From assembly GCF_024713975.1 (NCBI RefSeq), contig NC_091107.1, positions 11,955,501 through 12,019,500 on the forward strand: 64,000 nt of DNA, written 5' to 3'. This document shows positions 22,491 through 34,640 of the stretch, piece after piece. The DNA comes from Paralichthys olivaceus. Taxonomy: Eukaryota > Chordata > Actinopteri > Pleuronectiformes > Paralichthyidae. The first letter of the stretch is position 1; the number at the start of each line of letters is the position of its first letter. The notes beneath the pieces were generated by a model. It did not search any database. It was not told the origin of the DNA and saw only the letters and a list, made by a program, of their open reading frames with translations. Both the position numbers and the translations under genes were made by a program.

Positions 22491-25400
22491 ACAGATTTCT
22501 TTCTGACAGATAGATATAATATTGCAAACTAAACTGACTCTTTACATAAAGAATAAGATGTAATGCCACATGAATGGCAAATTAAGGATTCAACCATTCT
22601 CTATGAAAGTGTTTTCCCATTATTAAGGTTAATACGGTAATTAATCAAATTGCATTAGAACCATCCCTGAATATAAAAGTAGGAAACAATATGTGATGTG
22701 GATGGGGACTGTAAAAACTACAAGGAGCCTTTTTATTCTAATTCAATTCAAAAACTGTGGACACTTGGGGTGTATAATTATTAATAGCATACATGCATTT
22801 GAAGTCTTAATCATGTCATTAATCTATAAGTTGTGTAATATGACTCTCGACTCTCGGCTGTTATAAGACCAGCTTTTTATAATTCTGAATTTGCTATTCG
22901 TTGTATTAGGGTGTCAGCGTTCTGTCGTCAAGGAAACAAAGTGATGAGTGTAATGGAAGAGCTGAACTTTGCCAATTCCCTAATATTTCAGCTATTTAAC
23001 ACCAGAATGTGTGAATCAAGGAACACTCCCAGATCATGTGCAACTATATGCTTTACTCACTTTTACACTTCCCACATTGTTATGAGAAAGTCCCATTTTA
23101 TGACTTCTGGTGTTCTGTGGTATCCAGGTAATACTTTATATTGGATAATTTTTCCCCTCTGATGATTTTTCCCATGTTTGCTATGTATCTGCCCACACAT
23201 TATATTCAATATCGATTGCAAATAGCTTTCACAATTACAAAACACCAACATCAAAACCAACCTGTTTCAGTGTTGTGCCTCATCGGTGTGTATTTTTCAA
23301 CCCGGTATTTGTAACTTACTTTACCGTTCAATAAAATACACAGGAGCCTGTATGTTCTCCTTGTGTTGTGCCCTTTGCCAGGATTAAACTGGGGTGTTGT
23401 ATGCAGGAAAAGACGCACTTGAATAGGTGAAACTCATACAAATCTAAACTGAATGCAGTATATTTTTAGAAAGTCTATACTGTGTTAATAAGTCAATAAC
23501 GTTCAAAGATATTTGTTGCTCACAGGAAAATAAAAAGTCTTAAAAATGATACCGACTCTTATGTTCCCAGTATTTGTGCTGCCTCTGTCCGCTCTGCTCC
23601 TTTAAATCCTTTACTGGTGCTGCAAAGAAAAATGCCTCTCTATTCGCATAGTGCGGCGCTGTGAACCATCCCTTCATAAGTAATCTGTGATGGCTGAGCA
23701 TCTCCATCTTGATGAATATGGTGTTAAAACTAATATTTGAATCCATCAGACAATATAAATGATGTGAGAAAATAAGCTCTGAACAGCCACTGAATGCCAA
23801 ACGTCTATGGCATAAATTAGGTCGAGAGGCAGAGTTATGGTGGGAGTCGATGGACCCCTAGGGAAGTGGATCCTGTGTGAATAATGCGTGCGCATTGTGC
23901 CGATTGTTGTCCTACTCTCTCATTGTCTGCTACTCAGAAATTATTTACCCCCATTGAATATTAGCTGTGAAATGCGCACTGCAACCTTTGAGAAACCGGT
24001 GGCGTCGTTGACGGATGGTGTTGGAGGCCAGGAGCAGGCAATGAATTTGAGGTTGATGAGGCGACTCATATCAGAGCGTGCGACATCAGCGCTCACCATC
24101 AATCTCTTCCCCACACCCCTGTAGACACCTGGCACATGCATCAGCAAACACACTATTTAAAATGAATAGAAGCCAAGCCTGACAAAAAACACATACATAC
24201 GGTTTCAGAGGCAGTGCTGCACACTCAAGGCCTCGGGACAAGACAGCCGGCCTGCAGCCAGATGCCTCTTATGTACTACAGTAGAACCTTGCATGGGACT
24301 TTATTAGAATAATCGCTTGCATCCACATCATTTGTAATCACTGCACCAGAGAGCACAGATGGCAAAGCCACACACTGCAAATGTATTGGCAGGGACACCA
24401 CACTTTTGCAGACCTCCATAACGTGCCAAATTTCAAAAACCCATGCATCCCTATGCATTGATGTGGTCACGTTCATTACCTCATGATTGTACTGGCATAA
24501 TGCTGTCACAACAACAGCTTTTATTTTCCATGGCAGCGATTCAGAGGTCTTTTATCTTCAGGGTGCAGAGTCAAAGAGATTTATAGTCCTACAAGTTTCA
24601 TGTTGTTATGTCACCCTGAGGCAAAATAATTTTTCACCATTTTAAAAGCGAATACTTTTATTTTCATGGACTGTACAGTGTACAAGCTTAAAATATGAAA
24701 ATAAAGGAATGTATAAATATATTTAGGGGGTTAAATAGGAGATTAAATACAAAATGCAATTAACATGAATAAATAATTAAGTAAGAGTTAAAACATTGCA
24801 CAATAGCAGATGAAACAAGGTCTCAAACTCAAATTGAAAGGGCTCTGATACAAATAGAGTTTGCAAAGGTCATCCTCATCTCTTCATTTTCAGCCCAGAT
24901 CTCTGGACATCTGAAAGCTTGAGGCTGGTCGGCCTCAGTGCTCAGGATGGAGAAGGTGCAACAGTTCAACTATATAAAGTCGTGGCCAGCCCATTTCAAA
25001 TCTTAAAAACAAGCAATAAAAACGAAAAAGCAATTGCAGTGTGCAAGTGCTGTTGCAAAATCAGCCAATATTCATGAGAAAAAGCCCCTTTACAGTATTT
25101 ATGGTGAGGTAATAATGTTACCTTGAGCCTTCCGGCCTGCTGGATTCATGTCCTACTACAAAAAGATTTAAAAAACACAAGAAAATGCAGAGACTCGTTT
25201 CCACTTAGACAACACATGCGTGACATTTTTCTAAAATAGCAGCGAATAAGTGAAAAACATTTTATCTTTTATTCGACAGGGACACTGTGCAAAAGCCATA
25301 CAATCATTTAATCACATAGCCTATCACTATTTGACATTAAAAATAACAGCTAGCTTGGGGGAATTCAAACATTACAGGCTGAGCAAATAGTAATTTGTAA

Positions 25401-28239
25401 AAAGCTGACACTAGTAGTATCGGTTCAATGATATTTGACTTGACATTAAGAAAAACACTCTTATCTCAGCTTTGATCTAATTTTATTGACATATTTTGTG
25501 TGATTTATGTTATTTCACAAAATAATCATATTTCTTTACATGACACACACGTGTTGTTAAAATGTCTTTATATGAGTTATACTTAGGCTTCTTTGATAAG
25601 TGACCTATGAGGTGTCCTTTGTTTTGTCTGCATCTGTTTCCTTAAGGTGCAGCGTGTTGTGCTTTCACATCACAACTCACTCCACCAGGCTTCTGTAATG
25701 TTACTGTGATGAAATTAACATTGGAGGACTTACAAAGCCTTTGCTGCAGACTGTCATCAGATGCCTGCCTTTATAGGTATAAGCTGCTGGGCTGCCCTTT
25801 GCATCGTCGATAATCATTACTCAGCTTAAATGAGCTGTTTTATGAAGTAAGACTAAGTAGGCTGTACCCTCCAATGTTTTCCCACTCATCTCTTTAGTGG
25901 CGGATTCATCTGCAGTTTTAGTTTCAGCAGCACGAGCAGTGACAGACCTATACCTTTTGATGATTTTTTTCAATCCACACTAAGCTTGTCTGTCTGTGTT
26001 GCAGAACTCATCATTGTATTGTAGACCTAATGCAAAGAGACACAGGCTTAATACCTCGAGTTGGACAAAACAGATGGAAACAGATGAGTCCTCCAAAACT
26101 CCTTGTAGAAATGAAAACTGTTATCAGTGATCAGCACACCACCAACTGGGAGGGAAGTAATTTGAAAGCCGTTTGAAACGCGGTAATTTGCTGGTGTGAG
26201 TCATCGCCAACACCTACAGCGACAAAACCTCTGATCCTCTAAAGGATGAACAGAGCAGGGTCGCACGACTCGTGCATAAACCAGCAGACTGCTGTTTGAG
26301 GTTTCCTGATAATAAAAGCTATAGGAGCATATGCAGCTCCAATTACATCATTATAGATCATACATATTAAATAGGACAATATTCTTTATATACTTTGTTT
26401 TATTTACTAATTAAAGTGTCTGAGACTGTAAAGTGGAACACAGTTTCTTTTATTCTTCCCAGATGTCGACAGATGTTTCTATTGACAGATGTTAATAAGT
26501 GCCCCGTGCAGAGTAATTGACTCTCCATAATATAAGAAAAGAGAATCACTGTGGGTTTGCAAGGAAATCAGGAGGCTGAGATAAAATATATACTGTCTAC
26601 ATTTTGATGATAGACAAGAATCGGTGGTCCAGTTAATACCATTTTGATGACAACCTGATGGTATCGCAGTAAAACAGGGCAGGGACACTTGAGGTGTCAG
26701 GGTGAGGAAAATGATCATGATTAATGCAAGGTTGTGACTAGGCAGTAATGTATTCAGTCTCTCACTTGTAAATCGTTATCGCTCCCTGATTAATTTTGGC
26801 TTAAGATTTAGAAGAAGATATCAAGCCTCATCGTGTTGAGCAGAGACCTGAGGACGTTCCATGGACACAGTCATCATCACACGTGAGCTATAATTCTGTG
26901 AGACATGAGATATGAAGCAACTCACGTGTTGAGAATAAAATCATTACAAGACACAGAATTACCATAGTGACGAACAAGATGGAAATAAGTGCAGCAACAT
27001 TTTTTGTCCATAAGAAGCTTTATTAGTTGTTTTAAATGCCAAACAACATCTCAGTGTAGTTTAACATCTCCTTTCTTATTGTTCTGTCTGGAACTCTATA
27101 CAGCAGATTAGTCAGCCAATCAGAAGACAGGGCCTGCAGCCAATAACAATAGTGGGTTTTAAATCCAAGTATAACTCATTAAAAGCAAAAGCAAGATAAA
27201 CAAACAAAATATGAATTGAATATAATATAGGTAAAGTATAGAGTGTGGTGACCATACAGTTGTAACACAGTTAGGGAATTCCTGTTGGCTTGTATTACTT
27301 TATCATTATTATTATTGTTAATTTTACTATGACAAATCTATGTTTTTTTGTTGCACTGATTAAGTCTTTATGTCAAAATATGAATAAAAGGAAGATGTTA
27401 GTGAACTTTTGGAATAACTGAAGAAACAGTTATTCCCAAAGTATTTGGAAATCATATAATTCTGCTTTCATTAACCATAATTGCGATTATGATCTTTAAA
27501 CTGGACTTGGATTTGACTTTTGTTTTTGTCATGACTTGAAAAGTAAGAGAAGAGGATTTAAGATCCTGACAAGCAAATGAAATCCTACATTTGGCCCAAA
27601 GAAGTCAACAAATCAGTGTAAATTATTTGTGTACTAGCTAAATATATATTTTTCCATTTGATGTTTTTCTGACGCCATTAATCACATTGAAGTGTGTAGC
27701 AGCCTAATCCTCATATCCTACACCTTTTGTTTGTTTTTAAATGGAAGAATTAAGCAGTGAAATTCCACTTTCCACATGTTTTTATAGAGGGAGGAAAGAG
27801 GATCTTTCACACTCTCTTACATTTGTACTTTGTTTAAATACACTTATTTGCTCACTTGCTGAGTAAGTGAGCAGAGTAAGGTGGTCAGAGTGGCCCTAAG
27901 TGAGAACATCCAGGCCTCTGATTTGAGCGGAGTCAGTCCAGTGATGCAGTGTCAGTGCAGGGGGCTGCAGCAAAAACAACACAGCGTCATCCAGGCCAAA
28001 AAAAAAAAAAGTTGAACCTTGTTCAACTTCTGCTGCAATGCAATTAAAATCGTTGGACTATACTGCACTGGACAATCAAATACATGCAAGTACAAGTTCC
28101 TGGTGGACGTACAGAGTATTGAAATCCATTCTGTGAGTATGAAAAGCATATTGCCTTTATACATCAGTTTTTTCAAACTGGACTAAGTGGATCATATTTC
28201 ATCATCTCCAACGTATATATATCTCTGCAACGCTGGTTT
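22491..28239. other. Gene-free stretch
   Basis: No coding exon with acceptable splice signals. Mostly AT-rich; about 23880-24130 is repeat-free and more GC-balanced and may be a conserved non-coding element. Confidence 0.3.
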
Positions 28240-28570
28240 GCTTCGGTCTGAATCCCAACTTGGGGTCATTTGTCCTTTAAGTGCTCAGAGCCAGGAGAGC
28301 GTTAGTTCAGCTTAGCATAAAGACTTATGGCCAGGGTAATAATTTGCCATATAACTGCCCATAAAACCACCAGGTATATTTTATGCTGCAGTTTTTATAT
28401 GGATCAAACAATGGTGACTAAGACTTAATTAGTGGCATTTATTGCTTCCCCCCTGTTCCCAGCCTTTATGTTCAGCTAAGCTAAGAAGCTGCTGGTGGTA
28501 GTTTCATATATCCTTAAATTTCCTTCGGGATCAATCAAGTATTTATCTATCTATCTTTCTATCTATCTCC
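28240..28570 (+). repeat. Teleost repeat with 'cttagcataaagact' core and (ATCT)n tail
   Basis: Shows 'agttcagcttagcataaagac', 'cccctgttcccagcctttatg' and 'cagctaagctaagaagctgctggtggtag', the two ends of a familiar fish repeat. It is followed by 'aaatttccttcgggatcaatcaagtat' and ATCT units, the usual 3' tail of another family. Confidence 0.65.
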
Positions 28571-28994
28571 ATTGCAATGTCTTTATCATTCTTCTCATCC
28601 TACCCTTGGTAAGAAGTGTATATTCAACTATGCCAAAAGAAATGCATGTGCTCAGACAAAATGTTCTCTTTGTTTTATATTAATATCATATAATATTATT
28701 ATAATGTTGCATATGGCAGGATGTTAGCTAATGTTTAAGACTAAACAGGAAGCAAGAACTGGAAATAATAATAATAGTGTATTTAATCACACTACAGCGA
28801 ATTGAAACAAGACCCTTTTTCAATGTGTACACAACAAAGACTGTTCATAAAGATGGACGATGTTGTCTCCATTTCCTCTCTCTATCCAGAAATAAAGCCA
28901 AAATACCCTGGATATGAGCCCTGCTAATTTACTCTGATCACATCATTTGAAGCCAGAGGCTGTGCACTAGTGGTCACTGAGTGGAGCCGTGGCA

Positions 28995-29290
28995 ACAAGG
29001 TCCCGCTGACACCCTCGACCAATCGTGAGTCGGTCTCATCTGTCAATGACGTTTCACCTCATTTATACAGCATCAAATAACTAATGAAAACCAAAGTACG
29101 CAGAAGATTAGATCTGGAACAAACATCAGTGTGATAAGAACTACCTAAACTACTTCAAAATGTATTTCCCATGTGACCATGGAGGAGGCAGGGTTTATGA
29201 CCTGTTCTCCAGCCAGCCACCAGGGGCTGATCAAGGTGCTTTGGCTTCAGTTTTGGGGAACAGTCATGTCATCCATCTTTATATGTGGTA
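28995..29290 (+). repeat. Dispersed teleost repeat, copy 2
   Basis: The partner of the copy at 371-625 and better preserved: 'gaacaaacatcagtgtgataagaact' and 'ccagccaccaggggctgat'. Confidence 0.7.
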
Positions 29291-30179
29291 TACAGAGAGA
29301 ACTCAACAAGGTTATAGAGCAATAACCTCATAAGGTGTCTGGCTTCAGTACAATCAGGGACATTCATGAGAAGTTTGTCCATTTGATTAAGTTTGGTGAA
29401 ACTGCCTTGGATCCCTGGTATAACAGGCAAACCTCTTGTAGAAAAAAAAAGAGATTATTGAGGATACAAACATGCAAAAGATCTTGCAAAAGGCCCATAG
29501 AGGTGAAGGGGTGTATATGATGTTTATGGATGTGGATCATGCTGTGTCTATTGTACATAAAATGTGTGGTCTGTAATATTTTCCTCTGTATTATCACAGA
29601 GGGAGAAAATGTGTTCAGTGTAGCCAGTGGGTAAAACCTGAGCTTGTAAACGTAAGAGGATTCAGGCAGAAAAAGACTGAATAAAAGCTTATATCCAGCC
29701 AGCTCAGTATTCACAAAATCCATTTCCCAGATAGCGGCATACAATGAAATTTCCCATTTCTTTATCTGTCACTTCTGCTAATCAGACACTGATCTCCCTG
29801 AAACAAAGCTATGCTTTCTATATGTAACCGAATGTCATAAACACTTCCCTTGTCTCCTCTATCATTTCAACTCATCACCTCCTCCATTATTGCAGCGTGC
29901 CTTCATTAGAATTTCTGTTTCCCCACTTTTCTGTATCTCTCCTGTATATGTTTTATTTGCGGGCATGAGCAAGCTTATCTGTATTTGCCTGAGAAAGAGC
30001 AAGACACAGTGTTGACAGCAGAGAGAAAGCAAACAAGAAAAGGGCATCCTCACCTCTAATATGGGGGAATTTTCAGCCTTTATATGTAACACATTTCTGT
30101 GATATGAAACCAGAGGCAGTGCTGTGACAGAAAGAAAGGTATTGATTCTAACTTCTGTTCAGGATTCACAGGAACTTTT

Positions 30180-30310
30180 GCATGGTACTCCAGCCTCCTC
30201 CCACTGTCCAAATACATGCAGATTGGGGTTAGCCACACAATACACTGGTGACCTGTACAGGCACATCCCACCTCCCAGCAGTTCAGATGATGGATAGATG
30301 GATAGATGTC
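30180..30310 (+). repeat. Teleost repeat ('acatgcagattggggttag' family), copy 1
   Basis: 'ggtactccagcctcctcccactgtccaaatacatgcagattggggttag', then 'actggtgacctgtacagg' and (GATG/GATA)n, in the usual family order. Confidence 0.75.
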
Positions 30311-31392
30311 ACCAGTGTCGTCTTCCAGCTGGACGTGCCAGCATTATTTTCATGCAGAGTTACTTTACTTTTAATGGAGCCTTTGTAGAGTTAAATAGCA
30401 CTTAAATTGTGCAATAAAAGGGAAAAAGAAAAACAATTTCTTGATCAGATTCCAAAAGTATATTTATTTTACATGTGAAAATTAAAAAAGTTGAAGCATC
30501 AGAAGGACCACCTGTTTTCTGCTCCGCATCTGATCAAAGAAAAAATGTTGATGAGCGTTACGGACCATTAATCTGTTTTTGGACTCAGGTCTTGAAAAGG
30601 TCTTTGGTCAGCTGCCTTGGTCACAGACTTGCTGCATTCAGGCACCTCAGTGATGTATGTATTGATCCGTTCATACAGAGAGGGAATCAGACAGTGTTGT
30701 AATTGAAACGTTTTATCTTGTGCTCTGTCCTCATCTGGACACATGTCTGCCTGATCTACTGCTGCATTTTAGATTTTTTTACCGTGGACAGAACCAGTCT
30801 CCTTCAAGGGACAAAACACTGCCGCGTTGTGGTTTTGAAACTTGTGGCAAAGTTTGTTCCCCTGACGTACTACCGGCTCACTTTCTATTTTTCCTATGAT
30901 TAGTTCCAATTTAAAATGTTGGCGATTTTCCAGACCTGTAGCATCAGAATGACCATTGATTCTGTGATATTTACTCTCCACCTCTCGTTGTTAGTTTTTG
31001 TTGTTTCTATTGTCCAACATCCATTTAAATCTGTAATTACTCTCAGTCATTACTCAATCTATCAAGTTCCATCTGAGCACCCCTAAGGTCAACAATTTCA
31101 ACCAGACTTTACCATGAGCCAACAGGAAACTGGAGGAGGATTAGATCTTACAACCTGCATTAATTCTGCACTTATGCACATAATAAGCATATAAACTAAA
31201 GTCAAATGAAAAGCATTAGAGGAGTGATGCACACATGCATGCTTTATACCCCACTTTCCACTTTTTTACATTGTAATTATGACCTGACACTGAATCCACA
31301 TTATCTCTGCTACACATTGGTCCTAGCTACAGGTTTAAACACCTATTTGTTACAGCACAGCACCTGAAAAGAGCCAATCGTCTAAATAAAAC

Positions 31393-31812
31393 CACATTTA
31401 AATCACTAGATCTGGATATTTATTCACATCTGCACTACATTGCACAAACTCAGTCCCCTAAACATGCCTAAATTCCTTCATCAAGATCCATGCATTATTC
31501 CACATGAGGAATCTGTGCACGTATTCATGCAGCACTTGCCATTCACATGCTGTCGGTACACCCATCAGGGGCAATTTGGGGTTCAGTATCTTGCCCAAGG
31601 ACACTTCAGCCTGGAAGTGCCAGGGATCGAACCAATGATTTACTTGACAGTGGAAAACCCTCTCTACCTCCTGGGCCACCCCTACAATTGAATGGGGTCT
31701 TTCTTGGCCCATGTCCCATCAACCTTGATGAAAATCCATTCAGTAGTTTAACATCATCCTTAAACCAAACCAACCAACAAACAGCTGGACAAGGGTGAAA
31801 ACATAACCTCCT
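31393..31812 (+). repeat. Dispersed teleost repeat B, split by another repeat
   Basis: Left arm 'cactagatctggat...cagtcccctaaacatg'; right arm 'gtctttcttggcccatgtcccatc...caaccaacaaacagc...ggtgaaaacataacctcct'. The two arms are separated by about 180 bases of a different repeat. Confidence 0.7.
31505..31688 (-). repeat. Nested repeat with a B-box-like word
   Basis: Contains 'caggggcaatttggggttcagtatcttgcccaaggacacttc' and 'ctctacctcctgggccacc', typical of a fish interspersed repeat. On the minus strand it reads GGTTCGATCCC, like a tRNA B box. Confidence 0.65.
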
Positions 31813-34499
31813 CCAGGAGTTGAGTAACTTCATCATTTTGAAGTTTCAGTCAGCACAGTAAGTGTAGTGCTGGTGGAAACTTTATAATGATCTCTGCAGG
31901 TCTAAGTGTATGAATTTCTCTATCAGCTCGATTGTTCGTTGCCTTATACGTCAGTGAGATTAGCTATTGGAAATTATTATTATTATGAATCAGAATCAAT
32001 CAAGAGTTATAGAGCAGTAACTGCAGACATTTCAGTCAGGGACCGCGGTTCTGTTTGCTCAGTCACCAGTCTCTCCTGCACATGGCACTTCACTGCGAAA
32101 CAGTTAAGACCTTGATTGTTTTCAAACATGAATAATTACACGCTTGAAGGGGATTAGGAGGAACCCCAATCAGGCTAAACTTAACAAAAAGCAGCAATTG
32201 AGCTATTTGTTGTAGAAACAGTAAGCAACAGGAAGAACCATTTCCACTAGGAAAACTTTATTTCTATTTACTTTATTTACAGTTTACACAGGTTCACAGT
32301 GCCTACATTTTATAATATGATACATAACATGTCTAATAAACCTTCCCTGGAAAAAATTTTAAAAACTTTAATTGAGCGATGCAGGGAATATTCAACATCA
32401 ATGTATAACAATGGGTTTTGATTAGTAAAAGCAAAACAATTACTTGAATTGTCTCACTTTGAACTTACTCACAATTGACTGTTTGTTGTTATGAAGGTTA
32501 ACTTGGGATTGCAAAGCCTGTTGGAGCATCAGCAGTCACCGTGATCAACAGCTACCACCAGAGGCGAGGAGGCAGGAAGAGTCAAGGTCCACAAAGGGCA
32601 CTGATCACTACCCAGCTGCAGCCATGACGTGGAATGAAAAGAGGTAAGGGAAGTTATTATTTCAACTGGCAGACCCTCACACCATGCAGCAGGTAAACTT
32701 CAACCAGGTTCAACAGGATTATAAAATTACAAACTCACAAAATATGCACCACATGCCCCAAATCCAGGTCAATGACCCCTACTGAACATCACTGCAAAAG
32801 GTCCTTGAGGTTCATTCAAGTACGAAGCCTCTATGGCTGAATCAATGGACTTGAGCAGTTAATAACTCTAGGTATATAATGTTCAGGTACGTCACAATCC
32901 AAGCCCAAAAAAGAAAGGAGTTGGAAGAACTCAAACATATGGCAACCAACCATTCTCGCTGCTGTTAGCCTGGCTAATAGTGCTTGTTTTTTTTCCAGTT
33001 TTGTTCGAACCAGAATAACAGCTGTGAAAGGTGCCTCTCACCATGGTCCAGACCACTTGAAAAAAAGGAACCAATTGAGGTGATCTCAGTCTGGCTCATT
33101 TCGCTGTCAGTCAAGCCTCAATGATATTACAGTAGCAACAAAATAAAGAAAATGAACTGGTTCATTTTTATTTTTCCATTCAAATGGAAAGAAATGTACG
33201 AAGCACTTTTTTCAAAAAGCCAAATTGACAACATGCCAAGGTCAGAAGCACCCCATTCTACAGACAAATCAATGTCAAGTACAGGTAGACTAGGCCCACG
33301 TAGGTGATGACGACATAATTCATCGTAGGTTTTTAGTCAGTTCTCTAAATTGCAATGTCAAGCTAAAACGTACCAGGTCAAATCTATGTGAAAACAACTC
33401 AATTCTACAATGTCCAGGTACATTAGAAACGAAGCATGAAAAGAGAGGGAGTTGTGAGGCTTACAGCTAATAGTGCTTGTTTCTTCGTTAATGTCAGGCC
33501 CAAATTTGACGAGTGATTCAGCTTGATTTCAAACGGAGAGGTAAGAGACGTCTTCCAGAATCCAAACACCAGTTCTTATAAAGGGACAAAGAGTCTTAGT
33601 AAGGCAGTTGTTTTCATTGATTAAAGCTTCATCAGCATTAGATACACTCCATGTAGAAAATCAGTCGGACCCTGAACTGGTCAGGTTTTAAGCCTGCATT
33701 AAAACATTTGGAGAATTAGCTCCACTAATCCCAGCATGGAGACTACTTCAAAATCATTAAACACAAAGAGAGTGAGGACTGGTGGTCTGCAGTTTTAATT
33801 TTGACAGCAGGTGGATAAGTAGCCGTCATCATGGGATTCAAGGATGCTCTGCAATATGTGGAGGGCGATGAGATTTGCAAAATAGCATGGTGCAAGCCCA
33901 TGTAATATCACATCTGGCATGAATCAGTGGGCGGACAGGCTGGACAGATCGGCCCTAATGCGGTTAGTTAAGAATTTGAGAAGCAGTTTTCGTAAGAGCT
34001 TTAGGGCAAACACAACTGTTGTATTAATCATATGTTTTGTGGTTTCTCCCATTGTAAATCATAGGTTGGTTTGAGTGAGGGAAAAAACTTTGTTTGATGT
34101 GCACCTAAACAAAAGAGCGGGATATTTTTAAGTTTTGGGGGGGTTAGCCTCACAGCAGATAGAGAAAGACAGGAAACAGACAGATTTGAACATGTAGCAA
34201 ATTTTTCTCTCGGAATTAACTGGGGATACTGCTATTTGCTGCAGATCAAATGTAAACATTATAACAAAGACATTCAACCTTGGTTCAGACTTTCAGGTGT
34301 GAAAACTCTCTTTATCACATCGTGACACAGAAGCAAAAATAAGAGACTGCGGTACAAAACCTATTATTCCATAACATTCAAAAAAGTGACTGTATTCTGG
34401 AGTTGAAAGTTTTTTTGTTTGGTTCTTTTATATTTCATGTTTACCGAACCAAAGACAACCCAAACCAGTATTGTCCCTGAGTTTGTGTACTCAATGGTT
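31813..34499. other. Gene-free stretch with internally similar segments
   Basis: Segments around 32875-33000 and 33412-33490 share 'tgt-caggtac', 'gaaaggag/gagggagttg' and 'taatagtgcttgtt', so part of this region may be an unrecognised repeat. A possible tiny spliced ORF is described in the findings. Confidence 0.3.
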
Positions 34500-34640
34500 T
34501 GGTGTGCGTCAGTGGGTGAGGGTTTTCTCTTGGTTTTCTTTGGATACTCCGCCTTCCTCACATAGTCCACAGACGAAAGACATGCAGATTGGGGTTTGGC
34601 TAACTGGCGTTATGATTACAGAATTGCCTGTGTGGTGTGT
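34500..34640 (+). repeat. Teleost repeat ('acatgcagattggggttag' family), copy 2
   Basis: 'gtgggtgagggttttctc', 'ggatactccgccttcctcac' and 'gacatgcagattggggtttggctaactgg' match the first copy and the usual family order. Confidence 0.75.

Noticed and set aside
31615..31640. tRNA gene suggested by a GGTTCGATCCC B-box on the minus strand
   Set aside because: No A box, no cloverleaf; part of an interspersed repeat.
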